Notes: generated by a model from the sequence alone, not told the origin. A stretch of DNA of 64,000 bases from Clostridia bacterium (GCA_900770165.1 CAAGJJ010000081.1:35757-99756), one strand, 5' to 3'. Counted from the first letter of the stretch, positions 18,430 through 27,225 are shown. Numbers and translations are program-made.

Positions 18430-18458
18430 AAAAAAAGCGATATCTAAAAAGATACCGC
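18430..18458 (-). terminator. Terminator between precursor A and the radical SAM gene
   Basis: On the minus strand GCGGTATCT, loop TTTT and AGATATCGC form a 9-bp stem (one G-U pair) followed by seven T. It should end most precursor transcripts and let only a fraction continue into the maturase. The equivalent site in unit B (19036-19067) has lost its pairing. Confidence 0.85.
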
Positions 18459-18476
18459 CATTTTAACTTTTGAATT

Positions 18477-18806
18477 TTACCATTTAATGTTGTGCTTTTT
18501 AAAAACTCCATCTAGTGCACTAATAACATCTACAATAAATTGTCCGAAATTAAGGCCGCCGACAATATTATCAAGTTCATTATCTGATAGTTCACTGCCA
18601 TCTTCATTAATTTTTTCCATTATTGTTTTAATTTTGTTTATTTCATCTAATGATAATTCAATACCTTTTTCCTTAAATGCTGCTTGAACATCCTCAGGTT
18701 TTTCTAGCTTCACTAAAGACTCAACAAAATTATTATCTTTTAGTGCATTTTTAATGTTGTTTAACCTATTAATATCATTTTCCGATAAGACTTTTTTTTC
18801 ACTCAT
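18477..18806 (-). CDS. RiPP precursor peptide A with Nif11-like leader
   Basis: This is a 109-residue precursor. The leader (residues 1-84) has the Nif11-like pattern: a helical N-terminus, FVESLVKLEKPEDVQAAF, then KGIELSLDEINK and the end LSDNELDNIVGG. Cleavage after Gly-Gly would free a 25-residue core starting LNFGQF and ending HNIKW. The core has one Ser, no Thr and no Cys; it is hydrophobic with an amphipathic centre (VISALDGVFKK). I start at the ATG at 18806 because AAGGCGG lies about 9 nt upstream; the frame is open further but that part contains the promoter. It is transcribed from its own promoter and ends before a strong terminator. Confidence 0.87.
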   Translation of the reverse strand: MSEKKVLSENDINRLNNIKNALKDNNFVESLVKLEKPEDVQAAFKEKGIELSLDEINKIKTIMEKINEDGSELSDNELDNIVGGLNFGQFIVDVISALDGVFKKHNIKW

Positions 18807-18855
18807 TAGAATAACCGCCTTTCTTAAGAAAATATTTATATTTGTCTGTAAATAT

Positions 18856-18884
18856 ATTATAACATTAATAATAGTATAATTCAA
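18856..18884 (-). promoter_or_regulatory. Promoter of precursor A
   Basis: On the minus strand TTGAAT (18879-18884) and TATAAT (18856-18861) are 17 bp apart. The element is conserved at the same place in repeat unit B. Confidence 0.75.
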
Positions 18885-18934
18885 CAAAATATTATATTTT
18901 TTTACAAATTATTAATATATATATAACAATAAAG

Positions 18935-19001
18935 TAATATCATTTACTTTTTAACCATTATTTTGTCACAGTTAACAATAGTATTTTAATGTATGAACTA
19001 T
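18935..19001 (-). pseudogene. Remnant of the exporter ABC gene 3' end
   Basis: Read on the minus strand, this segment resembles two pieces of the 3' end of the intact exporter gene: the last codons at 19547-19563 and a block at about 19636-19690 (the region coding NCDKIIVLDKG). Roughly 70 bp between them are missing, and the reading frame is destroyed. The block after the gap keeps most bases, for example ATTATTTT and AATAGT on the plus strand. It shows that the duplication once reached into the transporter gene. Confidence 0.65.
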
Positions 19002-19082
19002 ATTCTTATTATTCTCATATTTTTAATTTAATATATAAAAAGAGCGATATCTAAAGAAAGATTGTCCATTTTAACTTAAATT

Positions 19083-19418
19083 TTACCATTTAATGTTAAC
19101 ATCAGGTTTTTTAAAAACTTCATCTAGTGCATCAATAACGTTTGGAATAAATGGTCCAATAATAAAGCCGCCAACAACATCATCAAGTTCATTATCTGAC
19201 AGTTCATTGCTATCTTCACTAATTTTTCTCATTAATGTTTTAATTTTATTTATTTCATCTAATGATAGTTCAACATCTTTTTCTTTAAATGCTGCTTGGA
19301 CATCTTCAGCAGTTTCCAGTTTTATTAAAAATTCGACAAAATTATTATCTTTTAGTGCATTTTTAATGCTGTCTAGCCTGTTAATATCATTTTCTGATAA
19401 GATTTTTTTCTCACTCAT
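19083..19418 (-). CDS. RiPP precursor peptide B with Nif11-like leader
   Basis: This 111-residue paralogue of precursor A has the same 84-residue leader length and 68 of 84 identical leader positions by my hand alignment, ending LSDNELDDVVGG. The predicted 27-residue core begins FIIGPF and ends PDVNIKW, and it contains no Ser, Thr or Cys. Compared with core A, 16 of 25 alignable positions are the same, notably the ALD-x-VFKK block and the NIKW end, with a two-residue insertion before NIKW. The start is the ATG at 19418 behind AAGGCGG. It lies 128 bp after the exporter ABC gene and has its own promoter. Confidence 0.87.
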   Translation of the reverse strand: MSEKKILSENDINRLDSIKNALKDNNFVEFLIKLETAEDVQAAFKEKDVELSLDEINKIKTLMRKISEDSNELSDNELDDVVGGFIIGPFIPNVIDALDEVFKKPDVNIKW

Positions 19419-19467
19419 TAAGATAACCGCCTTTCTTAAGAAAATCTTTGTGCTTGTTTGTGAATAT

Positions 19468-19496
19468 ATCATAACATAAATAGTGGTATAATTCAA
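19468..19496 (-). promoter_or_regulatory. Promoter of precursor B
   Basis: On the minus strand TTGAAT (19491-19496) and TATGAT (19468-19473) are 17 bp apart, placed exactly as in unit A. Confidence 0.72.
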
Positions 19497-19546
19497 CAAA
19501 ATATTACACTTTTATATAAATTATTAATATATATATAACAGTAAAA

Positions 19547-22216
19547 TTATATCATTTGCCTTTTAGCCATAGATGCAAAAATGCCATTCAATTTTATTAA
19601 ATTTTCAAATGTTCCTTCTTCAGCAATTTTTCCTTTATCTAGAACAATTATTTTATCGCAATTAATAATAGTGCTTAATCTATGTGCTATAACTAGTCTT
19701 GTTATTCCCATTTTGTCTAAATTTTTGCTTACTACATCTTGCGTTTGGTTGTCTAATGCACTTGTAGCTTCGTCTAAAAATAAAATACATGGATTATTGG
19801 CAATAGCACGCGCTATTAAAATTCTTTGAACTTGTCCTCCAGATAAAGCAGGTGAACCTTCCATAATAACAGTATTAAGTCCCATTGGCATGTTTCTGAT
19901 TTCTTTATCAATGTTAGCTATCTCTAATGCTTTCCAAACATCATCGTAACTTAATGTAGGGTTTGCTGCAGCAACATTTTCATAAATACTTCCAGTTAAT
20001 ATTGCTCCAGTTTGTAAAACTACACCTATTTGTTTTCTAACAGCTCGAACATCTATTTGTTCTAGACTTTTACCATCGAAGTATAACTGTCCAGAGTTAG
20101 GAATTTCAAACCCCAACAAATTTCTTAATAACGTAGATTTACCACATCCAGATGCTCCAACGATTGCAACATATTCACCACTTTTTACGTGGAAAGATAT
20201 ATCATCTAATACCATAGGAGAGTCTACAGAGTAAGAGAATGATAAATGGCTTACTTCTAGCTCACCTTTAAGTTTTCCAGGATTTTGTTTATGCTCATCA
20301 TATTCAGGTGTTGCTTCAAAGATAGGTTTAATCTTTTTGTACAATGGACCAACTACGTTTACCTGTAATAGAGTTCTTGAAAATTCAATGCTCGAACTTA
20401 TTAATTTACCCAGTGCTGTAGTAAACGCAATAAATTTACCAGCGGTTAATCCTGAATCAGATATTTTTGAAAGTGAAAAATATAAAACCATGCTTATTAA
20501 TATATTTATTACAGAATTAAAAGTTACAGAGTAATTTCTAAGTTTATCCTTTTTAATGGAGTTCGATCTGATATTACTAAAGTCTTCCGCCCAAAGTGAA
20601 AATACTCTTTTTTCTGAACCTGATATTTTAATTTTCATTAGTCCATTTAGCCAATCGAAGACCTTTCCAGACATCCTATTGTTGCCTTCTACTAATTTTT
20701 TTTGGTACTTTAATTGAGATATATTAATAGCCATAGATATTAAGAAAACAGCTATAAGTAAGGCTAAAGAAATAAATGCTAATTTTACACTATATCTAAA
20801 TAACATTATTAAGAAAAATAGAGAAAATATACTTGATGTAATTGTGTTTATAACTGAACCAGATATAACGTTTTTTATACTTGTTATACCCATGATATTT
20901 TGCATCATTTCGCCAGTAGAGACATTTCTAAAAAATTTTACAGGTAAGCTAAGAGCTCTATCCCAAACGGCAGATTGTAAATCTTGCTCAGATATAAATT
21001 CGATTCTCATAGTTGCAAAATATCTTGTTAGGTCGAAAGCAAATGTAGCTATTGATACAGATAGCATTAAAAATCCTATATGTATTAATGTTGAAGAGTT
21101 TCCGTCAGGTATTACAGTGTCGAAGACTTTTCCGGTAATTTCTGGAGTAATTATTCCTAACAAACCACCTAAAATACCCATTATGAATACTAAAGCTATA
21201 TCATATTTATGGACACCTTTTAATATAAATTGAAAAATTTCTTTAGTAGAAAGAGGTTTTAGCGGAAGGTTTCTGTAGAACATATATGCATGTGGTTCTA
21301 TTTTTTCTGCTATATGTGATGTTACAACAATCGAAATGTTACGTTTAGGGTCAAACATTTTGTATTTATTTGGTTTGTATTGAACTAAAGCAACAGGGCT
21401 GTGATCAGATTTTTTATATGCAACCATAGATCCACCGTTTTTTTTGTACCATCCATCTTTTAAAGAAATTTGACGTATTCTAAAATGAGAAACATCGGCA
21501 ATTGATTCTAGCATTTTCTCAGATGAAATTGTGTTTTCATCTATATAATCCGGATATGCAATTTTTATATTTTTAGATTTTGCAACGGCCCTGCAAACTT
21601 TATACAATTCATTTCTATAGTCTTGAGTAGTGAAATTCTCTATTGCTCGTTTTCTTTTTTTTGGTAAAATGACACCACCTAAGTTTATAATTCCTTTTTT
21701 AAAATTAAAATTATCGTTTTCTATTCTTTGTTTTAATTTGTGTTTTTCTTTTTCTTTGTTATCTTTAATTTGTTTAACGAAAATATTTAGAAGATTTTTA
21801 TTATAATCTATAATTTTATAATTATCTAAATTATTGCAAATTGCGTCTATTTCTTTTTTTTGTATGCCACAATTATATGCAGTTTTAGTAATCCAATGTT
21901 TTGACTTTTCCAAACATTCGTCACTAAAAGTGAATGTAGCGTTATTAAATTTTATATTAGTTAATATTGAATCTTCTTTAGGAACTACTACTAATCCATA
22001 TTTATAATCTAATTGTAAAGAACCTAATGAAAAAAATATATCATCACAATTTGCTTCAGCTAAAAAAGAACGTGCACCAAATGGTTCATCATTTTTTATT
22101 TTAGAGACAAAAATGTTTACACTACCCTTTTCAACTTTCCACATGTCGTTTTCATTTGTAATAAGCAATGGCATGTTGCTTTTTATGTTTACTTTTAATA
22201 AATCTATATCTTTCAT
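19547..22216 (-). CDS. RiPP exporter ABC permease/ATPase, NHLM type without peptidase
   Basis: This 889-residue ABC exporter has a long N-terminal extension. Residues 1 to about 300 form a soluble domain without C39 motifs, as in the second ABC protein of NHLM-type peptide secretion systems. The transmembrane domain covers about 335-620. The nucleotide-binding domain has Walker A GASGCGKSTLLR, signature LSGGQVQRILIARAI and Walker B ILFLDEATSALD with the H-loop AHRLST. The ATG follows AAAGGTGTG, 12 nt after the peptidase-type exporter gene. It probably forms a heteromeric or parallel exporter with that protein and the HlyD-type subunit. Confidence 0.87.
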   Translation of the reverse strand: MKDIDLLKVNIKSNMPLLITNENDMWKVEKGSVNIFVSKIKNDEPFGARSFLAEANCDDIFFSLGSLQLDYKYGLVVVPKEDSILTNIKFNNATFTFSDECLEKSKHWITKTAYNCGIQKKEIDAICNNLDNYKIIDYNKNLLNIFVKQIKDNKEKEKHKLKQRIENDNFNFKKGIINLGGVILPKKRKRAIENFTTQDYRNELYKVCRAVAKSKNIKIAYPDYIDENTISSEKMLESIADVSHFRIRQISLKDGWYKKNGGSMVAYKKSDHSPVALVQYKPNKYKMFDPKRNISIVVTSHIAEKIEPHAYMFYRNLPLKPLSTKEIFQFILKGVHKYDIALVFIMGILGGLLGIITPEITGKVFDTVIPDGNSSTLIHIGFLMLSVSIATFAFDLTRYFATMRIEFISEQDLQSAVWDRALSLPVKFFRNVSTGEMMQNIMGITSIKNVISGSVINTITSSIFSLFFLIMLFRYSVKLAFISLALLIAVFLISMAINISQLKYQKKLVEGNNRMSGKVFDWLNGLMKIKISGSEKRVFSLWAEDFSNIRSNSIKKDKLRNYSVTFNSVINILISMVLYFSLSKISDSGLTAGKFIAFTTALGKLISSSIEFSRTLLQVNVVGPLYKKIKPIFEATPEYDEHKQNPGKLKGELEVSHLSFSYSVDSPMVLDDISFHVKSGEYVAIVGASGCGKSTLLRNLLGFEIPNSGQLYFDGKSLEQIDVRAVRKQIGVVLQTGAILTGSIYENVAAANPTLSYDDVWKALEIANIDKEIRNMPMGLNTVIMEGSPALSGGQVQRILIARAIANNPCILFLDEATSALDNQTQDVVSKNLDKMGITRLVIAHRLSTIINCDKIIVLDKGKIAEEGTFENLIKLNGIFASMAKRQMI

Positions 22217-22228
22217 TACATCACACCT

Positions 22229-24406
22229 TTAAATTGATGAGCTTATTAATGATTTATATGGACCATCTATGTCTTTCATATTATTATGAGTACCTCGCTG
22301 AACAATTTTTCCGTTGTCCATAACTATTATTTCATCACAATCTCTTATTGTACTTAACCTGTGTGCAACTATAATACAAGTGCAACCTCTACTTCTAATG
22401 TTTTCATCAATTTTTTGTTCGACAATTGCATCTAGTGCACTTGTGGCTTCGTCCATGATTAATATGGAGGGATTAATTGCAAGTGCTCTAGCAATTTCTA
22501 GACGTTGTCTTTGTCCACCACTAAAGTTTGAACCGTCTTCATTAACGATATGGTTATATCCATCATCTAGTTTCATTATATCTGAATGAATCTCAGCATC
22601 TTTAGCTGCTTTTACGCAGCTACTTTCATTTATTGTTGAATCCCACATTGTTATATTATCCATTATGGTTCCAGTAAATATACTAATATTTTGGTCAACA
22701 ACTGATATAGAATTATTAATAACTGCTCTGTTAATATCTTCTTTTAGAATTCCGTCAAATAATATTTCTCCACTCCAAGATTTATAAAGCCCTGAAATTA
22801 TTTTTGCAACTGTACTTTTTCCACTTCCAGAAGCTCCAACTAACGCTACTCTTGAACCAGATTTGATATTTAAGTTAAAATCCTTAATTAGTGGTTCTTC
22901 TAATACATTATATCCAAAGCTTAAATTTTTAATTTCTATATCGCCTTGCAACTTAGTTAAACTAGAATTATCTAACTGTTTGTTAACATCATTAACTTCA
23001 ACTTTATTTATTTTATCAATTTCATATTTCATAACGTCATCTAATCTTCCCATATCTGCTTTTAATTGCTTAATTTTCATACCCATTTGGGTAAGATTAG
23101 AAATTGGCATCATAAAACTAGATAATAATGTTTGAAAAGCAACAAGAGACCCTACGGTCATTCGGCCTTTCATTATTTCATACCCACCTAAACAAAGAAC
23201 CATTACATCAGATAAACTCATCATAAATGTGGGCAAAGAAAATAATAATTGACTAGTAGCGCCAAGTTTTTGCTGCCCATTAATTTGGTTAGTATAGTAA
23301 CCACTCCATTTTGAAAAAAAACTAGATTCAGATGCAGTGGCTTTTAATGTTTCAATAATATGTAACCCAGATAGTGAAAATCCATACAATTTTCCAAAGT
23401 CCTGCATGGTTTTCATATTTAAATCTTCTACTTTTTTAGAAGAAAATATAAAATAGAATACAGTTACAGCTGCAAAACATGTTGAGGCAATAGTAAGCAT
23501 TACACTGTATTGAAGCATTATAATGAAATAGAACAATATCGATATTATACGTATTACATTTTCAGCTAATTCTTCAGATAAAAACTGTGCAACCGAATCA
23601 TTACTATTCATCCTAGAGTTAATATCGCCTATGGCCCTTTGCTGAAAGAATTCTAAAGGTAGCCTTAGAATGTGCCAGAAGAATTTGCTAGATCCATTTA
23701 TGGCCAGTTTAGTGTTCATTTTTAATAAATATTTTTGCTGTATAGATATTAATAGTATTTGCAAAATTACAGTTAATCCCATAATCCATAGCAGAGATTT
23801 TAACCAACTAGTTCGCCCAGCTAAAAGAATTTCATCTATAAAAATTCTAGAAAATGATGGAATAATTATGCCAGGTATAACAATTAAAAGACCTATTATG
23901 AATAAGTAAACAATAACAGATTTTGTCTTACCTAGTCTACTGTTAAGAGATGAAAAGAAGCTTACAGGTTTACCGCCTTTTCTAAATTCATTATTAGGAG
24001 TAAAGACTAATACTATTCCAGTAAATGAGTCGCTTAGTTCTTGCATACTTACTTTTCTTCTTCCAATAGCAGGATCATTTAAATAAACTTTATCTTTTTT
24101 TATTCCTTCAAGAACAACGAAATGGTTGAAATTCCAGTGGATTATCATTGGAGGTTTCATATGTTTTAAATCTTCTAGTTCTTTTCTATAACCTTTTGCA
24201 TCGAAGCCAAATCGCCGTGCAGCTCTAACTATATTTCCAGCTTTTACACCGTCTCTGTTAATACCACATTCTATTCTTAGCTTTTCTAAAGGAACAAATT
24301 TTTTGTAGTATGCCATAATCATTGCAAGACTTGCAGCACCACATTCAACTATTTCCATTTGCATTATAGTGGGCGTTTTTACTCTTTTATATTCAATTTT
24401 CCTCAC
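22229..24406 (-). CDS. RiPP exporter ABC permease/ATPase with C39 peptidase
   Basis: This 725-residue protein is expected to cut the Gly-Gly leader and export the product. The N-terminal C39 peptidase shows catalytic C22 in VECGAASL, H95 in NFNHFVVLEG and D111 in LNDPAIG. Transmembrane helices lie between about 160 and 440. The ATPase has Walker A GASGSGKSTVAK, signature FSGGQRQRLEIARAL and Walker B LIMDEATSALDA. The start is GTG. It sits 27 nt after the HlyD gene and 12 nt before the second ABC gene, so the three exporter genes form one operon. Confidence 0.92.
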   Translation of the reverse strand: MRKIEYKRVKTPTIMQMEIVECGAASLAMIMAYYKKFVPLEKLRIECGINRDGVKAGNIVRAARRFGFDAKGYRKELEDLKHMKPPMIIHWNFNHFVVLEGIKKDKVYLNDPAIGRRKVSMQELSDSFTGIVLVFTPNNEFRKGGKPVSFFSSLNSRLGKTKSVIVYLFIIGLLIVIPGIIIPSFSRIFIDEILLAGRTSWLKSLLWIMGLTVILQILLISIQQKYLLKMNTKLAINGSSKFFWHILRLPLEFFQQRAIGDINSRMNSNDSVAQFLSEELAENVIRIISILFYFIIMLQYSVMLTIASTCFAAVTVFYFIFSSKKVEDLNMKTMQDFGKLYGFSLSGLHIIETLKATASESSFFSKWSGYYTNQINGQQKLGATSQLLFSLPTFMMSLSDVMVLCLGGYEIMKGRMTVGSLVAFQTLLSSFMMPISNLTQMGMKIKQLKADMGRLDDVMKYEIDKINKVEVNDVNKQLDNSSLTKLQGDIEIKNLSFGYNVLEEPLIKDFNLNIKSGSRVALVGASGSGKSTVAKIISGLYKSWSGEILFDGILKEDINRAVINNSISVVDQNISIFTGTIMDNITMWDSTINESSCVKAAKDAEIHSDIMKLDDGYNHIVNEDGSNFSGGQRQRLEIARALAINPSILIMDEATSALDAIVEQKIDENIRSRGCTCIIVAHRLSTIRDCDEIIVMDNGKIVQRGTHNNMKDIDGPYKSLISSSI

Positions 24407-24433
24407 TAAAAATTCAATCCTTTCATGGTTAGT

Positions 24434-25828
24434 CTAGTTAAATGATGGCAATAAATTTTTAATAAATGGAACTACAAGGTCAATTGGTCTGTAGTTACTT
24501 ATTTTTATTTCTCCAACACATAGAGTACCATCTGTTACTTCTACAGGAGCTCCATTTGAAGTTGTCCACTTTAGTCCACTTTTTGTATCAGGGTCCCTTG
24601 TAAGTTCAACTATAATTTCAAGGGGTGCATTGTCACCAGCTAACCGTTGAACTAAAGTTTCATTTTTTAGTGTTTGCATCATACTTTCGGTGTTTGAAAC
24701 ATACTCAGCAACAGATTTAACTTGTCCAATAATTGAGCCATATTCCTGTTTATCAACAGTGGTAGGGTTAATCATAACATCCATTCCAACTTCAATTTTT
24801 CTTCCGTCTTCAACAGGTACATACAAACTTACCATTTTTAATGATGAGGTTTCTCCTTCTTCAACTATTTTACAAAATGAGGTTCCACCTTCAACAAAGT
24901 CTCCAGCTTTGTAATCTAATTCGAGTACCTTACCATTTACTGTAGATCTTATAACACTTTCTTCACCAAGCAATTGGTCAGATAAAAATTCTATTTTTTT
25001 CTCTACATCTTTTATTTTCAAAGTTTTAGCTTCTACAAATTGAGATTTTGCTTCATTTAAATCATTAATAGCCTCATTATATTCTGATTGATATGTATTA
25101 ACGGTAGAATTGTTATAGTAAGATAATTTTTTTTCTTCTTGTTCAAGTTGAATTTTGTAGGAATTGAGTTGACTTATTAATTGCTGCTCGTTTGCATCGT
25201 ATTGGCCTTTATTATCAACATTTTGTCTGTATGTATCTAATTGTAATTGAGTATCTGCTACATTCTTCTTTAAGCCATAAACAATATCTTGTTGCTGTAG
25301 TATTGTACTTTTTTTCTCAGTTTTTGCATCTTCTAGTTGAGCTTTTTTTAACTTTACGGCTTCTTGTGCTGCCTTAATGTTTCTATCATATTCAAGGAGT
25401 TCTGAATAAACGTCATAGCTTAAATCGGAGCTTAAATCAAAATTATCGTCAGGTATTTTTTTTAATGCTTCTAATTCTATGCTTAGCTGTGCAATTTGTT
25501 CATTAATTTCAGATGTAGGTGCAATTCTAGCTAAGACTTGCCCTTTTTCAATTGTTTCTCCTTCGGACACACTTAAATCGAAAATTTTACCTGTGTTATT
25601 AATTTGAAGAGAAACAATCCCATTGCCGTATAATATTATTCCTTCTCCGTTTACCCTTTTAGATATATTTCCGCAAAATCCCCAAACAAGAGTACCTGCT
25701 ATTAAAATTATAAATGCTATTAAAGCTACCCAGCCAATAGGAGAAACGATAGACAGCTGGTTGTCTAACTCATCTGGAGATGATAGCTTTTCTAAAGCAA
25801 CTTCTCTGAAAAGTTTTTTTTCTGTCAT
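24434..25828 (-). CDS. HlyD-family secretion protein of the RiPP exporter
   Basis: This 464-residue membrane-fusion-type protein has a cytoplasmic N-terminus, one transmembrane helix (about residues 32-52), a split lipoyl-like domain (GEGIILYGNG, SVSEGETIEKGQVLARIAP and later VNGKVLELDYKAGDFVEGG) and a long coiled coil (about 125-265). In Gram-positive peptide exporters such proteins extend the ABC transporter across the wall. The ATG follows AGGAGGTAAAAAT, a strong ribosome site, 15 nt after the binding-protein gene. Confidence 0.88.
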   Translation of the reverse strand: MTEKKLFREVALEKLSSPDELDNQLSIVSPIGWVALIAFIILIAGTLVWGFCGNISKRVNGEGIILYGNGIVSLQINNTGKIFDLSVSEGETIEKGQVLARIAPTSEINEQIAQLSIELEALKKIPDDNFDLSSDLSYDVYSELLEYDRNIKAAQEAVKLKKAQLEDAKTEKKSTILQQQDIVYGLKKNVADTQLQLDTYRQNVDNKGQYDANEQQLISQLNSYKIQLEQEEKKLSYYNNSTVNTYQSEYNEAINDLNEAKSQFVEAKTLKIKDVEKKIEFLSDQLLGEESVIRSTVNGKVLELDYKAGDFVEGGTSFCKIVEEGETSSLKMVSLYVPVEDGRKIEVGMDVMINPTTVDKQEYGSIIGQVKSVAEYVSNTESMMQTLKNETLVQRLAGDNAPLEIIVELTRDPDTKSGLKWTTSNGAPVEVTDGTLCVGEIKISNYRPIDLVVPFIKNLLPSFN

Positions 25829-25843
25829 ATTTTTACCTCCTGT

Positions 25844-26986
25844 TTATTCTACAAAAACAAATTTGGAATCTAATATTTTTTTATTGAATATGGTTCTACC
25901 AGAAACTTTGTGGTCATTTTTAAAATTTATAGTCCCATATATGCTTTCAATGCATTCCGAATTAGATAAATAATTAGCTAGTTCTTCAGATGTTCTAATG
26001 TTATTGTTTATAATTGCATCAGCGATAATTTTGATATTGTCATATCCCATTGCAGCCCATGAATCAGGTTCTTTTGAATACTTTTCTATGTATTTTTTTT
26101 TGAATTCGTTATTTATAGGATTATTTATTTCAGGATTATAAAATGAACTAACGATAACATTATCAAAATTGTTATAGTCGATTGGAAAATCAAAATCAAA
26201 TCCGTCAGTACAAATATATTCCAAGTTAGCATTAGTATTTTTCATTTGATTTATAATTTGAAAACCGTCTTGAAATTTAGATACTACCATTACAGTGTCA
26301 TAGTTAAGTAATGACCATTTTTGATCTAATTGTTTTAAGTTTATTTCATTCATTATGCCAGAATATTTATCTATAACGCTTAGACCAATGTTTTCTGCAT
26401 ATTTTTCTAAACTGGCGCTCATTACTTCACCGTATGAAGAGTTTTCATATAATATAACGATATTTTTGCTACCATTTTTTTTTGCATAATTGCACATGTC
26501 TTCACCTATGTAAGTATCTGTTGGAACATTTTGGAATATATATTTTGAGTTAGATTTTACGATATTAGGACTAGTAGAATTTGGTATTAGCAAAACCTTG
26601 CCATTTTTTTCATAAATATTAGTTAATGGTGTGCAAATATCGGAATACCAATGCCCAACAACAGCTATTATATTAGGATCATCAATATAGCTTTCAGCTA
26701 GATCTACGGCACTTATAAAATCGGCTTTATCATCATCTATTAATATTTCAATATTTATATCTTTTTCTGTTTGATTTATTTCATCTTTAATTATTTCTAT
26801 ACCGTTTATAAAACTTGTATATGTTTTAGCTGTTGCTAAGTCAACAGGAACAGCGATTTTTATTGTGTTATCGTCATGTGATGTTGGCTGGAAAAAAGAT
26901 GGCATTTTGTCTGTAATTGTGCAAGAGCTTAATAAAAAAATATATAAAATAATTATAAAAACTAATAATAATTTTTTTGTTTTCAT
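25844..26986 (-). CDS. Lipoprotein of the branched-chain amino-acid-binding (LivJ) fold
   Basis: This 380-residue protein has a lipoprotein signal peptide (MKTKKLLLVFIIILYIFLLS, then Cys of lipobox LLSSC). The mature part reads as a type I periplasmic-binding protein: TIKIAVPVDLATAKTY, IAVVGHWYSD, KNIVILYENSSYGE, WAAMGYDNIKIIADAI. No permease or ATPase of a Liv transporter is near; instead it is the first gene of the RiPP export operon. It could bind the peptide for immunity or sensing; that is inference. The ATG at 26986 is preceded by AAGGATG; the frame is open further upstream but runs into the promoter. Confidence 0.8.
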   Translation of the reverse strand: MKTKKLLLVFIIILYIFLLSSCTITDKMPSFFQPTSHDDNTIKIAVPVDLATAKTYTSFINGIEIIKDEINQTEKDINIEILIDDDKADFISAVDLAESYIDDPNIIAVVGHWYSDICTPLTNIYEKNGKVLLIPNSTSPNIVKSNSKYIFQNVPTDTYIGEDMCNYAKKNGSKNIVILYENSSYGEVMSASLEKYAENIGLSVIDKYSGIMNEINLKQLDQKWSLLNYDTVMVVSKFQDGFQIINQMKNTNANLEYICTDGFDFDFPIDYNNFDNVIVSSFYNPEINNPINNEFKKKYIEKYSKEPDSWAAMGYDNIKIIADAIINNNIRTSEELANYLSNSECIESIYGTINFKNDHKVSGRTIFNKKILDSKFVFVE

Positions 26987-27062
26987 AAGTTTTACATCCT
27001 TCTTTTTAAAGTAATATCTTAAATTATTACAAAATAATAAGAATTTCAAAATTTTTATACAT

Positions 27063-27091
27063 ATTATATCATTTATTTTTTGATTTAACAA
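27063..27091 (-). promoter_or_regulatory. Promoter of the RiPP export operon
   Basis: On the minus strand TTGTTA (27086-27091) and TATAAT (27063-27068) are 17 bp apart, about 75 bp upstream of the lipoprotein start. Confidence 0.7.
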
Positions 27092-27225
27092 TATTATTGT
27101 GCTATTAGATATGAATGAAATATATGTCTAAGCAAAAATTTCCAGTATAAGTAAGCTTTAAATTGTGTTAATGGTAATGTGCATTTTTATGTAAATAACA
27201 TTAGTAGCATAGAATAAGCACTTTA

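Larger units (their letters stand above)
18409..18951 (-). repeat. RiPP precursor repeat unit A
   Basis: This is one copy of a tandem duplication of about 540 bp. It contains, in minus-strand order, the tail of the exporter gene (degenerate here), AT-rich spacer, promoter, precursor gene and terminator. It matches unit B at 19014-19563 along nearly its whole length, including the noncoding parts. Confidence 0.85.
19014..19563 (-). repeat. RiPP precursor repeat unit B
   Basis: This is the partner of unit A. Here the exporter-gene end is intact, the promoter and precursor are intact, and the terminator hairpin is degraded (19036-19067: only about 4 bp of stem remain before the T run), so transcription can run on into unit A. 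Confidence 0.85.

Noticed and set aside
18807..18887. Longer N-terminus of precursor A (and the same for precursor B to 19499)
   Set aside because: The upstream codons cover the promoter and ribosome site, and MSEKK lies right behind AAGGCGG in both copies.
18477..19418. Precursors as NHLP (nitrile-hydratase-like leader) proteusins or as lanthipeptides
   Set aside because: The leader pattern fits Nif11-like better than the nitrile hydratase alpha fold, and the cores have no Cys, so no lanthionine is possible; no LanM, LanB or cyclodehydratase is present. Only the exporter resembles the NHLM type.
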